Notes under the pieces: model-generated
Told to the model about the DNA's origin: nothing
The model's database searches: none
Seen by the model: only the letters and a program-made list of their open reading frames with translations
Translations under genes and position numbers: made by a program
Shown here: positions 26,909-36,123 of the stretch, piece by piece
Layout: each line of letters starts with the position of its first letter
Position numbering within the stretch: position 1 is the first letter of the stretch
DNA from: Castellaniella daejeonensis
GTDB taxonomy: Bacteria; Pseudomonadota; Gammaproteobacteria; Burkholderiales; Burkholderiaceae_B
NCBI RefSeq assembly: GCF_039523555.1
Contig: NZ_BAAAFN010000007.1
Location: 50,149 to 114,148 of the forward strand
Reading direction: 5' to 3'
Length of the DNA: 64,000 nt

Positions 26909-28486
26909 ATGGAAGCCTTGTTACTGAACGATCTGTCCGCGGACCTCCCCGACGGCGTACGTCTGCAGCGCGCCGCCACGGCCATTCGCGAGGCCTTCGC
27001 CTGCGACGCCGTCGGGCTGCTGATGCTGGACGCCGCCGACACCCTGCACCTGGTCGCCGCCTCCGGCCTGGCCCACGAGGCCCTGGGACGGCGCTTCGTC
27101 GTTGCCCAGCACCCGCGCTTCGCCACCATCCTGTCGCGCAGGGAACCCACCTGGTTCGATCCCGAAAGCGTGCTTCCCGATCCCTACGACGGCCTGCTGG
27201 ACGACCGCAAGGGCTCGCCGCTGCCGGTGCATGACTGCATGGGCATGACCCTTTACCGCGACGACCGCCCCTGGGGCATCATGACCCTGGACGCGCTTGC
27301 CACCGGCGCCTTCGACGAGGCCGCGCGCGCGCGGCTGCGGCGACTGGGCCTGATCCTCCAGGCCGCTGTTCGGGTCACCGACCTGGAACGCGAAAACCGC
27401 CAGCTGCGCCAGCTGGGCAGCACCCAGCAGGGACTGGAACACATCGGCGAGGCCACCGAGATCCTGGGGCACAGCGAAGCCATCCAGTCGCTGCTCCATG
27501 AACTGGACCTCGTGGCCGACTCCGACCTGCCCATCCTGCTGCTGGGCGAGACCGGCGTGGGCAAGGATCTGTTCGCGCGCCGCCTGCACCGGCGCTCGCG
27601 CCGCAGCCAGCAACCCATGATCCAGGTGAACTGCGCGGCGCTGCCCGAATCCCTGGCCGAAAGCGAACTCTTCGGGCACGTGAAGGGCGCCTTTTCGGGG
27701 GCCACGTCCGACCGGCCGGGCCGCTTCGAGGCGGCCCAGGGTGGCACCCTGTTCCTGGACGAGGTCGGCGAATTGCCGCTCAGCCTGCAGGCCAAGCTGC
27801 TGCGCGTGCTGCAGAACGGCGAAATCCAGCGGCTGGGAACCGACCAGGTCATCAAGACCGACGTGCGCATCATCGCCGCCACCAACCGCGACCTGAAAGC
27901 CAACACCCAGGCGGGTCTGTTCCGCACCGACCTGTATCACAGGCTTTCGGTCTACCCCATCCCGATCCCGCCGCTGCGCGACCGCGACCGCGACGTCCTG
28001 ATCCTGGCCGGCCACTTCCTGGAGTTCAGCCGCGCCCGGCTGGGCCTGCGCGGCGTGCGCCTGTCCTATGAGGCCGAGCGAGCCCTGCGCCAGTACCCCT
28101 GGCCCGGCAACGTCCGGGAACTGGAACACGTCATCAGCCGCGCCGCACTGAAAATGCTCAGCCGCGGCGCATCGCGCGACCAGGTGCTGACCATCGGCCC
28201 GGAACTGCTGGACCTGGACATCACCCCGCCCGAGCCTCCCGCCGAAGCATCGCCCCAGCTCGTCGCCAGCGAGGCCGCGCCGCCGGCCGCTGCAACGGAC
28301 CCCGGGGCCATTGCGCCGCTGCGCGACAGCGTCGAGGCATGCCAACGGCGCGCCATCGGCGAAGCCCTGGCGGCCACCCAAGGCAACTGGGCCCAGGCCG
28401 CGCGGGCGCTGGGGCTGGACCCCAGCAACCTGCACAAGCTCGCGCGCCGTCTGGGCATGAAACACGAATCGGGCATCGCGTCCTGA
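26909..28486 (+). CDS. norR: NorR nitric oxide-responsive sigma-54 activator
   Basis: Cytoplasmic NO sensor that activates norB. Seen: 525 residues; N-terminal GAF domain about 1-165 with the candidate iron ligands His and Cys in PVHDCMGM; AAA+ domain about 190-420 with Walker A GETGVGKD, the sigma-54 contact loop reading ESELFGHVKGAFSGA (GAFSGA instead of GAFTGA), Walker B GGTLFLDEVGEL; a Fis-type HTH at the C-terminus (about 475-520). No ribosome site precedes the ATG, and a TATAAAT box ends seven bases before it, so the mRNA may be leaderless. Start and identity agree with NorR length. Confidence 0.95.
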   Translation: MEALLLNDLSADLPDGVRLQRAATAIREAFACDAVGLLMLDAADTLHLVAASGLAHEALGRRFVVAQHPRFATILSRREPTWFDPESVLPDPYDGLLDDRKGSPLPVHDCMGMTLYRDDRPWGIMTLDALATGAFDEAARARLRRLGLILQAAVRVTDLERENRQLRQLGSTQQGLEHIGEATEILGHSEAIQSLLHELDLVADSDLPILLLGETGVGKDLFARRLHRRSRRSQQPMIQVNCAALPESLAESELFGHVKGAFSGATSDRPGRFEAAQGGTLFLDEVGELPLSLQAKLLRVLQNGEIQRLGTDQVIKTDVRIIAATNRDLKANTQAGLFRTDLYHRLSVYPIPIPPLRDRDRDVLILAGHFLEFSRARLGLRGVRLSYEAERALRQYPWPGNVRELEHVISRAALKMLSRGASRDQVLTIGPELLDLDITPPEPPAEASPQLVASEAAPPAAATDPGAIAPLRDSVEACQRRAIGEALAATQGNWAQAARALGLDPSNLHKLARRLGMKHESGIAS

Positions 28487-28604
28487 CCCGGCCCCGCTCC
28501 GCCGCGGCCGGAACTATTCCGCAACCCCCCGCCTCCAACTACAATCCTCACGCTCGGCCCGGTTCGGCGGGCGCATCCGATCACCCTTCAAGGAACCGCA
28601 CCCC

Positions 28605-30395
28605 ATGCAATGGCAAGAAGTCCTGATCGAAAGCGGCCTGTGGCTGGCCAAGGCCTACGCGCTCACCCTGGTGGTCGGCGCCATCGTCGTCTGGGGGCTG
28701 ACGCGCTTCACGCGCTGGGGCCGCCAGTTCCGGCGCCTGAGCGCCGGGTATTTCTCCCTGCGCCGCAGCTGGAAACCGCTGGCCGGCGTCGCGCTGATCC
28801 TGCTGCTGACGCTTGCGGCCGTGCGCCTGGATGTGCTGTTCTCCAATTGGTACAACACCATGTACAGCGCGTTGCAGGCGCTGGACGAGCCTGGATTCTG
28901 GGCAGCCATGCTGTTGTTCTCGCTGCTGGCCGCCGTACACGTGGTCCGATCCCTGTTCGACTTCTACGTCCAGCAGGCCTTCGTCGTCCACTGGCGTGAA
29001 TGGCTCAATGAGCAATTGCTGAGCCGCTGGATGCAGGGGCAGGCCTACTACCGCTCGCAATCGCTCAGCCATCTGGCCGACAACCCCGACCAGCGGATCC
29101 AGCAGGACATCACCAGCTTTGCCCAGAATTCCATGACCCTGGCCGTGGGGCTGATCAACGCCCTCGTCTCCACCATTGCCTTCACCGTGATCCTGTGGAA
29201 CCTGTCCGGCCCCATGACCGTGCTGGGCCACGAGATTCCCCGGGCCATGGTGTTCCTGGTCTTCATCTATGTGTTCGTGGCCACCCTGCTGGCCATCTGG
29301 ATCGGCAAGCCGCTGATCCGGCTGAATTTCCTGAACGAAAAGCTGAACGCCGACTACCGCTACGCCCTGGTGCGCGTGCGCGAATACGCCGAAAGCATCG
29401 CCTTCTACCGGGGCGAGCGCGTCGAGGGCCGGACACTGCGCAGTGGTTTCGCCCAGGTGATCGGCAACGCCTGGGACATCATCCACCGGTCCCTGAAATT
29501 CCTGGGCTTCAACTTCGTCGTCACCCAGACCGCCGTGGTGTTCCCCTTCATCCTCCAGGCGGCGCGCTTCTTTTCCAAGCAGATCAGCCTGGGCGACCTG
29601 ATCCAGACCGCCCAGGCCTTCGGCCGCCTGCAGGACAACCTGTCCTTCTTCCGCAACATCTACGACAGCTTCGCCACCTACCGCGCCACGCTGGAGCGTC
29701 TGGCCGGTTTCGACGATGCCATCGACGCGGCACGCGCCATGGAACTGCCGCACACTCGCCAGGACGGCGGCCGTCTGGCGCTGCTGGGCGTGACCGTGAA
29801 CCGCCCCGACGGCCATGCACTGATCCGCGACCTGAGCCTGGAAGTCTCGCCCGGCCAGCCACTGCTGGTGCGCGGCCCGTCGGGCTCGGGCAAGACCACG
29901 CTGCTGCGCATGATCGCCGGCATCTGGCCGCACGGATCGGGCGAGATCATCCGCCCGGATTCCTCTGCCCTGTTCCTGGCCCAGAAGCCCTACCTGCCCC
30001 TGGGAACCCTGCGCCAGGCCCTGCACTACCCGCAGCCCGCCGACGCAGTCCCGCCAGGCCAGGATGAAGCCATCCTGGATCGCGTCCAGCTGGGCCATCT
30101 GCGCGACCGGCTCGACGTCGAGGACGACTGGAGCCGCATCCTGTCGCTGGGGGAACAGCAGCGCCTGGCCTTCGGCCGCCTGCTGATCGCCCGGCCGCAG
30201 GCCGCCTTCCTGGACGAAGCCACGTCCGCCATGGACGAGGGCCTGGAAGACGCCATGTACCGCCTGCTTCTCGAACAACTGCCCGAAGCCCGGATCATCA
30301 GCGTGGGGCACCGCGGCACCCTGCGTCGGCACCATGGATTCGAGCTGTCGCTGCAAGGCGAAAGCGGCGGCTGGACCCTGAAACCGATCGAATGA
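28605..30395 (+). CDS. ABC transporter, fused membrane and ATPase domains (YddA/SbmA-BacA-related)
   Basis: Half-transporter acting as homodimer in the inner membrane; substrate unknown. Seen: 596 residues; an N-terminal membrane domain with about six TM helices (20-45, 62-80, 100-125, 180-205, 220-250, 310-335) of the ABC_membrane_2/SbmA-BacA type, then an ATPase domain about 390-590 with Walker A RGPSGSGKTTLL, a signature position reading LSLGEQQRLAFGRL, Walker B AAFLDEATSAMDE and H-loop SVGHR. Related proteins include E. coli YddA and the peptide importers SbmA/BacA, the latter lacking an ATPase. Stands alone after norR with its own 118-bp upstream gap. Confidence 0.88.
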   Translation: MQWQEVLIESGLWLAKAYALTLVVGAIVVWGLTRFTRWGRQFRRLSAGYFSLRRSWKPLAGVALILLLTLAAVRLDVLFSNWYNTMYSALQALDEPGFWAAMLLFSLLAAVHVVRSLFDFYVQQAFVVHWREWLNEQLLSRWMQGQAYYRSQSLSHLADNPDQRIQQDITSFAQNSMTLAVGLINALVSTIAFTVILWNLSGPMTVLGHEIPRAMVFLVFIYVFVATLLAIWIGKPLIRLNFLNEKLNADYRYALVRVREYAESIAFYRGERVEGRTLRSGFAQVIGNAWDIIHRSLKFLGFNFVVTQTAVVFPFILQAARFFSKQISLGDLIQTAQAFGRLQDNLSFFRNIYDSFATYRATLERLAGFDDAIDAARAMELPHTRQDGGRLALLGVTVNRPDGHALIRDLSLEVSPGQPLLVRGPSGSGKTTLLRMIAGIWPHGSGEIIRPDSSALFLAQKPYLPLGTLRQALHYPQPADAVPPGQDEAILDRVQLGHLRDRLDVEDDWSRILSLGEQQRLAFGRLLIARPQAAFLDEATSAMDEGLEDAMYRLLLEQLPEARIISVGHRGTLRRHHGFELSLQGESGGWTLKPIE

Positions 30396-30489
30396 AGCCT
30401 CTCCGCAGGCCGGGCCATGGCGACCCTGCCTGCGGCAGTACGGTACACTCGCCCTGTCCGCTCCGGCTCGCGCACCCAATCCCAATGCC

Positions 30490-30867
30490 ATGAATTACTA
30501 CTTTCCCATCAAGCACCTGCACGTCACCGCCGTCAGCCTGAGCATCATCCTTTTCCTGATCCGGGCCTACTGGTCCGTGACCGGATCGCCTCTGCTGCAA
30601 CACCGCCTGGTGCGCATCCTGCCGCACGTGATCGACACCGTGCTGCTGACCTGCGGCGTGATCCTGGCGGCCATGATCGGCCCCGAGCAGCCCTGGATCC
30701 TGACCAAGATCGTGCTCCTGATCGCCTATATCGGCGTGGGTTCGTACGCCATCAAGCGCGGCCGCACCCCCCGGGCGCGGCTGATCGCGGCCGTGTTCGC
30801 CGTGGCGATCTTCGCCTACATCGTCGGGGTGGCCCTGAGCAAGAGTCCCGCATCCTGGTTCGCCTGA
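30490..30867 (+). CDS. SirB2-family membrane protein
   Basis: Seen: 125 residues with four TM helices (about 10-28, 45-63, 72-90, 100-118) matching the SirB2 family. Family members lie near prmC/kdsA in many proteobacteria and their biochemical role is not settled; the original Salmonella name reflects an effect on invasion gene expression. Here it stands between the ABC exporter and a LysR gene, outside the usual context. ATG at 30490. Confidence 0.85.
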   Translation: MNYYFPIKHLHVTAVSLSIILFLIRAYWSVTGSPLLQHRLVRILPHVIDTVLLTCGVILAAMIGPEQPWILTKIVLLIAYIGVGSYAIKRGRTPRARLIAAVFAVAIFAYIVGVALSKSPASWFA

Positions 30868-30975
30868 AGCGCAGGCAGCAAACACGCCGGCCAACCGCAA
30901 TCCCCATCAGCCGATCCTGCAACCAGCGGGACATGATATAAGTAAAGCTGATATCTGCCAGGGGACCCGACCACC

Positions 30976-31875
30976 ATGCTCGGCCTCAGCATTCGCCAGC
31001 TTGAAGTTTTCGTCGCGGTCGCCACGGCCGGGGGTGTGCGCCAGGCCGCGGACCAGCTGCACCTGACCCAGCCGGCCATCAGCATGGCTCTGGGCGAGCT
31101 GGAACGCCAGCTGGGCGCTGCACTGTTCGACCGCGAGCGCGGCCGCCTGCGGCTGAACGCCCGGGGCGCCGAACAGCTGCCCCTGGCCCGCGAAATCCTG
31201 GAACGCCTGAGCGACATGCAGCGCCGCCACCGCGACGCCCATGGCGACCTGGAAGGCGAGTTGCGCATCGGCGCCAGCAATACCGTCGGCAACTACCTGG
31301 TGGGAGAGCTCCTGGGCCCCATCACGGCGCGCCATCCTTCGGTCGCCCTGCATCTGACCGTAGACAACACCCGCGTCATCACGCGCATGCTGCTCGACCA
31401 CGCCGTCGATGTCGCCTGCGTCGAAGGCCCCGTGCACCATGCCCAGCTCGAAACCCTGCCCTGGCGCAACGACGCGCTGGTGGTCTGCGCGGCCCCGGCC
31501 CATCCTCTGGCGCAGCGTGCGCGGCTGCGGTCCGAGGATTTCGCGGATGCCCGCTGGATCCTGCGCGAACGCGGCTCGGCCACCCGCAGCCTGACCGAGC
31601 AGGCCATGTCCGCGCTGCCCCCCGGACGCATCCTGCTCGAACTGGGGCAGATCGAGGCCATCAAGCAGGCAGTGATCGCCGGCCTGGGCATCGCCTGCCT
31701 GCCCTATGCCGCAACCCTGGACGCAGTGGCCACGGGCCGTCTGCGCGTGTTGCGCACGCCGTTCCTGCGGCTGGACAGGCGCCTGTCCATCGTGCTGCAC
31801 CGCAGCCGCTACCGCGGCGCCCTGATCGAAGCGTTCCTGCAATCCCTGAAGGCCACGCCCCATGTCCAAGACTGA
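30976..31875 (+). CDS. LysR-family transcriptional regulator
   Basis: Seen: 299 residues; winged helix-turn-helix about 1-60 (QAADQLHLTQPAISMALGEL), then a periplasmic-binding-like effector domain 90-295. AGGGGA lies nine bases before the ATG. It resembles the CysB/CbbR-like general LysR pattern, without marks for a defined regulon. Context: its end overlaps the start of the patatin gene by 14 bases on the same strand, unusual for LysR genes, which are mostly divergent from their targets; the pair may be cotranscribed. Effector unknown. Confidence 0.9.
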   Translation: MLGLSIRQLEVFVAVATAGGVRQAADQLHLTQPAISMALGELERQLGAALFDRERGRLRLNARGAEQLPLAREILERLSDMQRRHRDAHGDLEGELRIGASNTVGNYLVGELLGPITARHPSVALHLTVDNTRVITRMLLDHAVDVACVEGPVHHAQLETLPWRNDALVVCAAPAHPLAQRARLRSEDFADARWILRERGSATRSLTEQAMSALPPGRILLELGQIEAIKQAVIAGLGIACLPYAATLDAVATGRLRVLRTPFLRLDRRLSIVLHRSRYRGALIEAFLQSLKATPHVQD

Positions 31876-33046
31876 ATCCCGCCCGGCCGACGCAGCCCGG
31901 GCCTACGAAACCCGCGCCCTGGTTCTCCAGGGCGGCGGCGCCCTGGGGTCCTACCAGGCCGGCGTCTACGAGGGCCTGCAAGAAGCAGGCATCGAGCTGA
32001 CGGACCTGGCCGGCATTTCCATTGGCGCCCTGAACGTGGCCATCATCGCCGGCAACCCACCCGAACGGTGCGTCGAACGGCTCCACGCCTTCTGGGACAC
32101 CATCTGCCAGCCTTACGTCGGCCCGGTATCCAACCCCCTGATCGAACACAGCCTGTTCCAGATCAACGACCTGGCGCGTCAGTTCCTGGGCGCTGTGCAT
32201 GCCGGCAGCGCCCTGATGGTGGGCCAGAAAGGCTTCTTCCGTCCGCGCTTCCCGCCCGCAGCCCTCTCCTCGGCCCTGGACCCCGCCTGCGTGGGCCACT
32301 ACGACACGCGCCCGCTGAAAGATACGCTGGAGTCCCTGTGCGATTTCGACCGCATCAACGATGGCGGTCTGCGCGTGTCGATCGGGGCCGTCAATGTGCG
32401 CACCGGCAATTTCGTCTATTTCGACAACCGGCGCACCCGCCTGCGGCCCGAGCATTTCATGGCCTCGGGCGCCCTGCCCCCGGCCTTTCCCGCCATCGAG
32501 ATCGACGGCGAGTATTACTGGGACGGCGGCCTGGTCTCCAATACGCCGCTATCCCGGGTGCTGGAACAGAACCTGTCCAGGGACACGCTGGTGTTCCAGG
32601 TGGATCTATGGTCGGCGCGAGGCCCTGTGCCCCGCAGCCTGAGCGAGGTCGGCGACCGCGTCCAGGACATCAGGTATTCCAGCCGCACCCGGCTGGTGAC
32701 CGACCAGATGCAGGCCTACCGGAAAATGCAGCGCCTGCTGCGCGAAGTCCTGGACAAGGTGCCCGCGAGACAGCGCGGCAGCGACCCTGCCTGCAGGCAG
32801 GCCGCGGCGCTGGCCAGCGACAAGCGCAGCAACATCATTCACCTGATCTACCGGGACAAGCCCTACGAACAGCATTTCCGCGACTATCAATTCGGCCTGG
32901 CGACCATGCGGGAACACTGGGCCACGGGCCTGCAGGACATCCGCAAGACGCTGGCCCATCCCCAGTACCTGGCCATGCCCAGGAACGCGGCCGGATTCAT
33001 CACCCATGACGTGCACCGCGACGAGATCGAGGAAGGCATGAAATGA
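31862..33046 (+). CDS. Patatin-like phospholipase with DUF3734 C-terminus
   Basis: Predicted lipid acyl hydrolase using a Ser-Asp dyad. Seen: 394 residues; oxyanion motif GGGALGSYQAG near 25, nucleophile elbow GISIGALN (Ser about 52), and the catalytic Asp in DGGLVSNTPL near 225. The C-terminal 150 residues match the DUF3734 extension found in a bacterial patatin subgroup, and contain the FRDYQFGLATM-type segment. No signal peptide, so cytoplasmic. It begins inside the LysR gene's last codons, pointing to translational coupling. Related proteins act in polyhydroxybutyrate or membrane lipid turnover, but the substrate is unproven here. Confidence 0.9.
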   Translation: MSKTESRPADAARAYETRALVLQGGGALGSYQAGVYEGLQEAGIELTDLAGISIGALNVAIIAGNPPERCVERLHAFWDTICQPYVGPVSNPLIEHSLFQINDLARQFLGAVHAGSALMVGQKGFFRPRFPPAALSSALDPACVGHYDTRPLKDTLESLCDFDRINDGGLRVSIGAVNVRTGNFVYFDNRRTRLRPEHFMASGALPPAFPAIEIDGEYYWDGGLVSNTPLSRVLEQNLSRDTLVFQVDLWSARGPVPRSLSEVGDRVQDIRYSSRTRLVTDQMQAYRKMQRLLREVLDKVPARQRGSDPACRQAAALASDKRSNIIHLIYRDKPYEQHFRDYQFGLATMREHWATGLQDIRKTLAHPQYLAMPRNAAGFITHDVHRDEIEEGMK

Positions 33047-33080
33047 ACGGCCTGGCCGCCAGGCAACCGGCGGTGCGGGT

Positions 33081-34001
33081 TCAGTCTTCCGACCTGGGCC
33101 GGTGTCCCAGCACGATGGCGGAAATTGCCACCAGGATCGTGCCGGCCACCTGAAGCCACGTGATCGGCTCGCCCAGGAACAGCCAGGCCAGGAACAGGAT
33201 CGAGACGGGCCCCAGCAGACCCAGCTGGGCGGTCAGAGGCGCACCGACGCGCGCCACCGACCACATGATCATGAACGTCGGCAGCACCGTGTTCACCGTC
33301 GCGTGGATCAGGGACAAGCCGTAGACCGGCAGGCTCTGGTCCAGCCCGGACAGCCCCTTGACTGCGAAGAAGTGCACCATCGTCACCCCGGCCGAGACCG
33401 TCATCGCATAGGCTGTCAGGCGGGTGGCCGTGACCCGCTCGACCAATTCGCCCGAGCCGATCAGGTACATGGAATAGGAAAACGCCGCACCCAGCACGCA
33501 GGCGGAGCCGAGGACCACGTCGTCGCCCGTGATCGACAGATCGGCCCAGAAGACCAGCGCCACCCCGCCATAGGCCAGGGCCATGGCCAGCCACTGGCGC
33601 GGAGAAACGGGCTTGCGCAGGAACCAGGCCGAGAACAGCAGCACGAACGTGGGGGCCAGGAAAAGAATCAGGCGCTCCAGGCCGGCTGAAATGTACTGCA
33701 GCCCCAGGAAATCCAGAAAGCTGGACAGGTAGTAGCCGATGAAGCCAAGCACCGCGATGCGCAGGCCGTCGCGCCGGCTCAGCCGCTCGAGCAGCCCGCG
33801 GCGCGCGCGCGACATCTGGACCAGGGCGATGGCCGCAAAGAACGGCAGCGCCAGCAGCATGCGAAAACCAATCACATCCAGCGCATCCACGCCATGCAAG
33901 TACAGCAGCTTGGCAACGATTGCCTTGGCCGAGAACAGTACGGCCCCCAGCCCCGCAAGCACGAAACCGGTCCAGAACATGCCGCGGGAAGGCATCGTCA
34001 T
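33081..34001 (-). CDS. EamA/DMT-family inner-membrane transporter
   Basis: Seen: 306 residues, ten TM helices in two EamA repeats (about 10-145 and 160-300). Substrate unknown; relatives export amino acids or metabolites. Two Met codons (34001 and 33995) are possible starts. Context: divergent from the MarR gene with only 43 bp between them, and the MarR operator motif at 34013-34023 is 12 bp upstream of this start, so it may belong to the MarR regulon (inference). Confidence 0.87.
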   Translation of the reverse strand: MTMPSRGMFWTGFVLAGLGAVLFSAKAIVAKLLYLHGVDALDVIGFRMLLALPFFAAIALVQMSRARRGLLERLSRRDGLRIAVLGFIGYYLSSFLDFLGLQYISAGLERLILFLAPTFVLLFSAWFLRKPVSPRQWLAMALAYGGVALVFWADLSITGDDVVLGSACVLGAAFSYSMYLIGSGELVERVTATRLTAYAMTVSAGVTMVHFFAVKGLSGLDQSLPVYGLSLIHATVNTVLPTFMIMWSVARVGAPLTAQLGLLGPVSILFLAWLFLGEPITWLQVAGTILVAISAIVLGHRPRSED

Positions 34002-34012
34002 TTTTTACTTGC

Positions 34013-34023
34013 CTAGTCAGATA
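34013..34023. promoter_or_regulatory. Putative MarR operator, copy 1
   Basis: CTAGTCAGATA lies in the 43-bp gap between the divergent DMT transporter and MarR genes. The same 11 bases recur at 34631-34641 before the efflux operon; both sit within imperfect dyads around CTAG. Sharing between the regulator promoter and its neighbouring operon is the usual MarR arrangement. Confidence 0.65.
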
Positions 34024-34044
34024 TTGATGTGATAGCATTTTAAC

Positions 34045-34584
34045 ATGCAAGACACCCGGCCAGACGGCCTACCCCCCGCCACGCAAGACGGCTCCTGCCA
34101 GTATTACGGCAGCATTCCCGGCGATCTCAGCCCCGAACGCAATGTCGGCCTGCTCATCAAGCATGTGCACATCCTGCTGCATCGAGTCATCGACCTGCAC
34201 GCCTGCCCCATGGGCCTGACGGCAAATCAATGGCGCCCCTTGCTGCTGATCCTGCATAGGGGCATCGATACCCCGGCCGAGCTTGCCCGCGCCCTGGATG
34301 TGGACACGGGTGCCACCACGCGCATGCTGGACCGCCTGGAATCCAAAGGCTTCGTGCGGCGCGAACGTGTGCCCGAAGACCGGCGCGTCGTCAAGATCGT
34401 GCTCACGGACGAAGGCCGCGCGGTGGCCGACCGGATCCTGCCCACCATCGCGCAGACCCTGAACATCCACCTGAGCGGTTTCTCCGAAGACGAAATCCGC
34501 ATGCTGATCGCCCTGCTCAAACGCATGATCGCGAACGGCGAGCAGTATCTCCAGCAAGCCGCGGACCGCCCCGACAACTCCTGA
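34045..34584 (+). CDS. MarR-family repressor of efflux operon
   Basis: Seen: 179 residues; winged helix about 55-145 with the recognition helix region ELARALDVDTGATTRMLDRL and the wing RRERVPEDRRVVKIVLT. The first 40 residues are a divergent extension. Known: MarR dimers repress drug efflux operons until they bind phenolic or other lipophilic ligands. Context: immediately upstream of and in line with an outer membrane factor/EmrA/EmrB operon, with matching operator motifs before both. It is therefore very likely the local repressor, in the manner of EmrR. Confidence 0.93.
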   Translation: MQDTRPDGLPPATQDGSCQYYGSIPGDLSPERNVGLLIKHVHILLHRVIDLHACPMGLTANQWRPLLLILHRGIDTPAELARALDVDTGATTRMLDRLESKGFVRRERVPEDRRVVKIVLTDEGRAVADRILPTIAQTLNIHLSGFSEDEIRMLIALLKRMIANGEQYLQQAADRPDNS

Positions 34585-34630
34585 AAGCCATCATTCCCAT
34601 CGGATTTGTCTTCTTGCGCCATATAACTGT

Positions 34631-34641
34631 CTAGTCAGATA
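34631..34641. promoter_or_regulatory. Putative MarR operator, copy 2
   Basis: Second CTAGTCAGATA, 36 bp before the start of the outer membrane factor gene, identical to copy 1 at 34013-34023. Its place suggests it overlaps the efflux operon promoter, where MarR binding would block transcription. Confidence 0.65.
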
Positions 34642-34676
34642 CAGACCCCATCAACTATATTCAGCTTCCTGTCAGC

Positions 34677-36104
34677 ATGAAACCCCTCATTCCCCTGCTG
34701 CTCGCCCTGTCGCTTTCCGCCTGCGCCCCCATGGACCCCGGGACTCCGGCCACCCGGGCGCTGGACGCCCAGGCCCTGGAACTGTCCGACGCCACCATCG
34801 CCTGGCCAGGAGACCGGTGGTGGACACGGTACCAGGACACCCAGTTGAACGGCCTGATCGATCAGGCCCTGCAATCGAATCCGTCCCTGGAAGCCGCCGC
34901 CGCGCGCGTGCGCATCGCCCAGGCTGCGGCGCGTGGCGCCCGCGCCGTGCAATGGCCCCAAGTCAACGCCAATTATCATTTCACGCGGCAGCGCTATAGC
35001 GAAAACTACATCTACCCGCCTCCCCTGGGCGGTTCGTACGACACGGACACCAGCCTGGGCCTGCAGCTGAACTTCAACCTGGACCTGTGGGGCCGCCAGC
35101 GCGCGCTGGCCAGCGCCGCCGCCCGGAAGGCCGCGGCCGCCGAAGCCAGCCGCCAGCAGGCGCGCGTGCTGCTGGTCTCTGCCGTGGCCCAGGCCTACTT
35201 CCAGCTGCAGAATGCCCAGGCCCAGGCCCAGGCGATCAGCCACATCGCCAGCAAGCTGCAGGAAGCCCTGGACATCACCCGCGGCCGCTACAAGAATGGC
35301 CTGGGCACCCAGGTGGACGTGGATCAGGCCGACTCGGCGGTCTCTGCCGCCCGGGTACAGCTCAGCCAGGCCCGCAACAACGTCCAGCTGCTCCACAACC
35401 AGCTCGCCGCCCTGGTGGGTCAATCTACCGAGCAACTGCCGGCACTGGCCATGCGCCCCGGCACGGCGCTGCCCCCCGACGTGCCGGGACGCCTGCCCAT
35501 GGCCCTGCTGGGCCGGCGCGCCGACATCACGGCTGCCCGGCTGCAGGCCGAAGCAGCCGGCGCCGCAGTCTCGGCGGCCAAGGCCGACTTCCTGCCCAAC
35601 ATCGACCTGTCGGCCGCAGCCAGCTACCTGTCGCTGGGCATGGACAAGCTGGTGCGCAGCAGCAGCGAGAACTACAGCGTCGGCCCCGTGATCACCCTGC
35701 CGATCTTCAATGCGGGCGGCCTGAATGCCCGCCTGGAAGGCCGCCGTGCGGAACGCGACGAGGCCATCGCCCGCTACAACGAAACCGTTCTGGGCGCCCT
35801 GCGCGAAGTGGCCGATGCCCGCGACTCGATCCAGTCGCTGCGCGAACAGATCCGCCACCAGGAAGCCAGCATGAAAGCCATCACTTCAGCCTACGACGTG
35901 GCCCTGAGCCGCTACAAGGCCGGCCTGGGCGATTTCGTGCAAGTGCTGCTGGCCCAGAGCGAAGCCCTGAAGCAGACCGTGCAGACCACGGATCTGCATG
36001 CCCGCGCCTACATCCTGGACGTGCAGCTGGAAACCGCCCTGGGCGGCGGCTATGTCCAGGACGACGGCACGCGCCGCTTCGCATCGAACCTGTCCCGACA
36101 ATGA
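34677..36104 (+). CDS. Outer membrane efflux lipoprotein (NodT/OprM family)
   Basis: TolC-like exit duct of the tripartite pump. Seen: 475 residues; lipoprotein signal peptide with lipobox LSAC, mature Cys at residue 16; two outer membrane efflux protein repeats with long helices, such as the QQARVLLVSAVAQAYFQLQ segment. Lipoylation at the outer membrane is predicted. Context: first gene of the MarR-controlled operon, followed after 19 bp by the membrane fusion protein. Length is typical of NodT-family factors. Confidence 0.93.
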   Translation: MKPLIPLLLALSLSACAPMDPGTPATRALDAQALELSDATIAWPGDRWWTRYQDTQLNGLIDQALQSNPSLEAAAARVRIAQAAARGARAVQWPQVNANYHFTRQRYSENYIYPPPLGGSYDTDTSLGLQLNFNLDLWGRQRALASAAARKAAAAEASRQQARVLLVSAVAQAYFQLQNAQAQAQAISHIASKLQEALDITRGRYKNGLGTQVDVDQADSAVSAARVQLSQARNNVQLLHNQLAALVGQSTEQLPALAMRPGTALPPDVPGRLPMALLGRRADITAARLQAEAAGAAVSAAKADFLPNIDLSAAASYLSLGMDKLVRSSSENYSVGPVITLPIFNAGGLNARLEGRRAERDEAIARYNETVLGALREVADARDSIQSLREQIRHQEASMKAITSAYDVALSRYKAGLGDFVQVLLAQSEALKQTVQTTDLHARAYILDVQLETALGGGYVQDDGTRRFASNLSRQ

Positions 36105-36123
36105 CTTTTTCTTTGATCGCATC

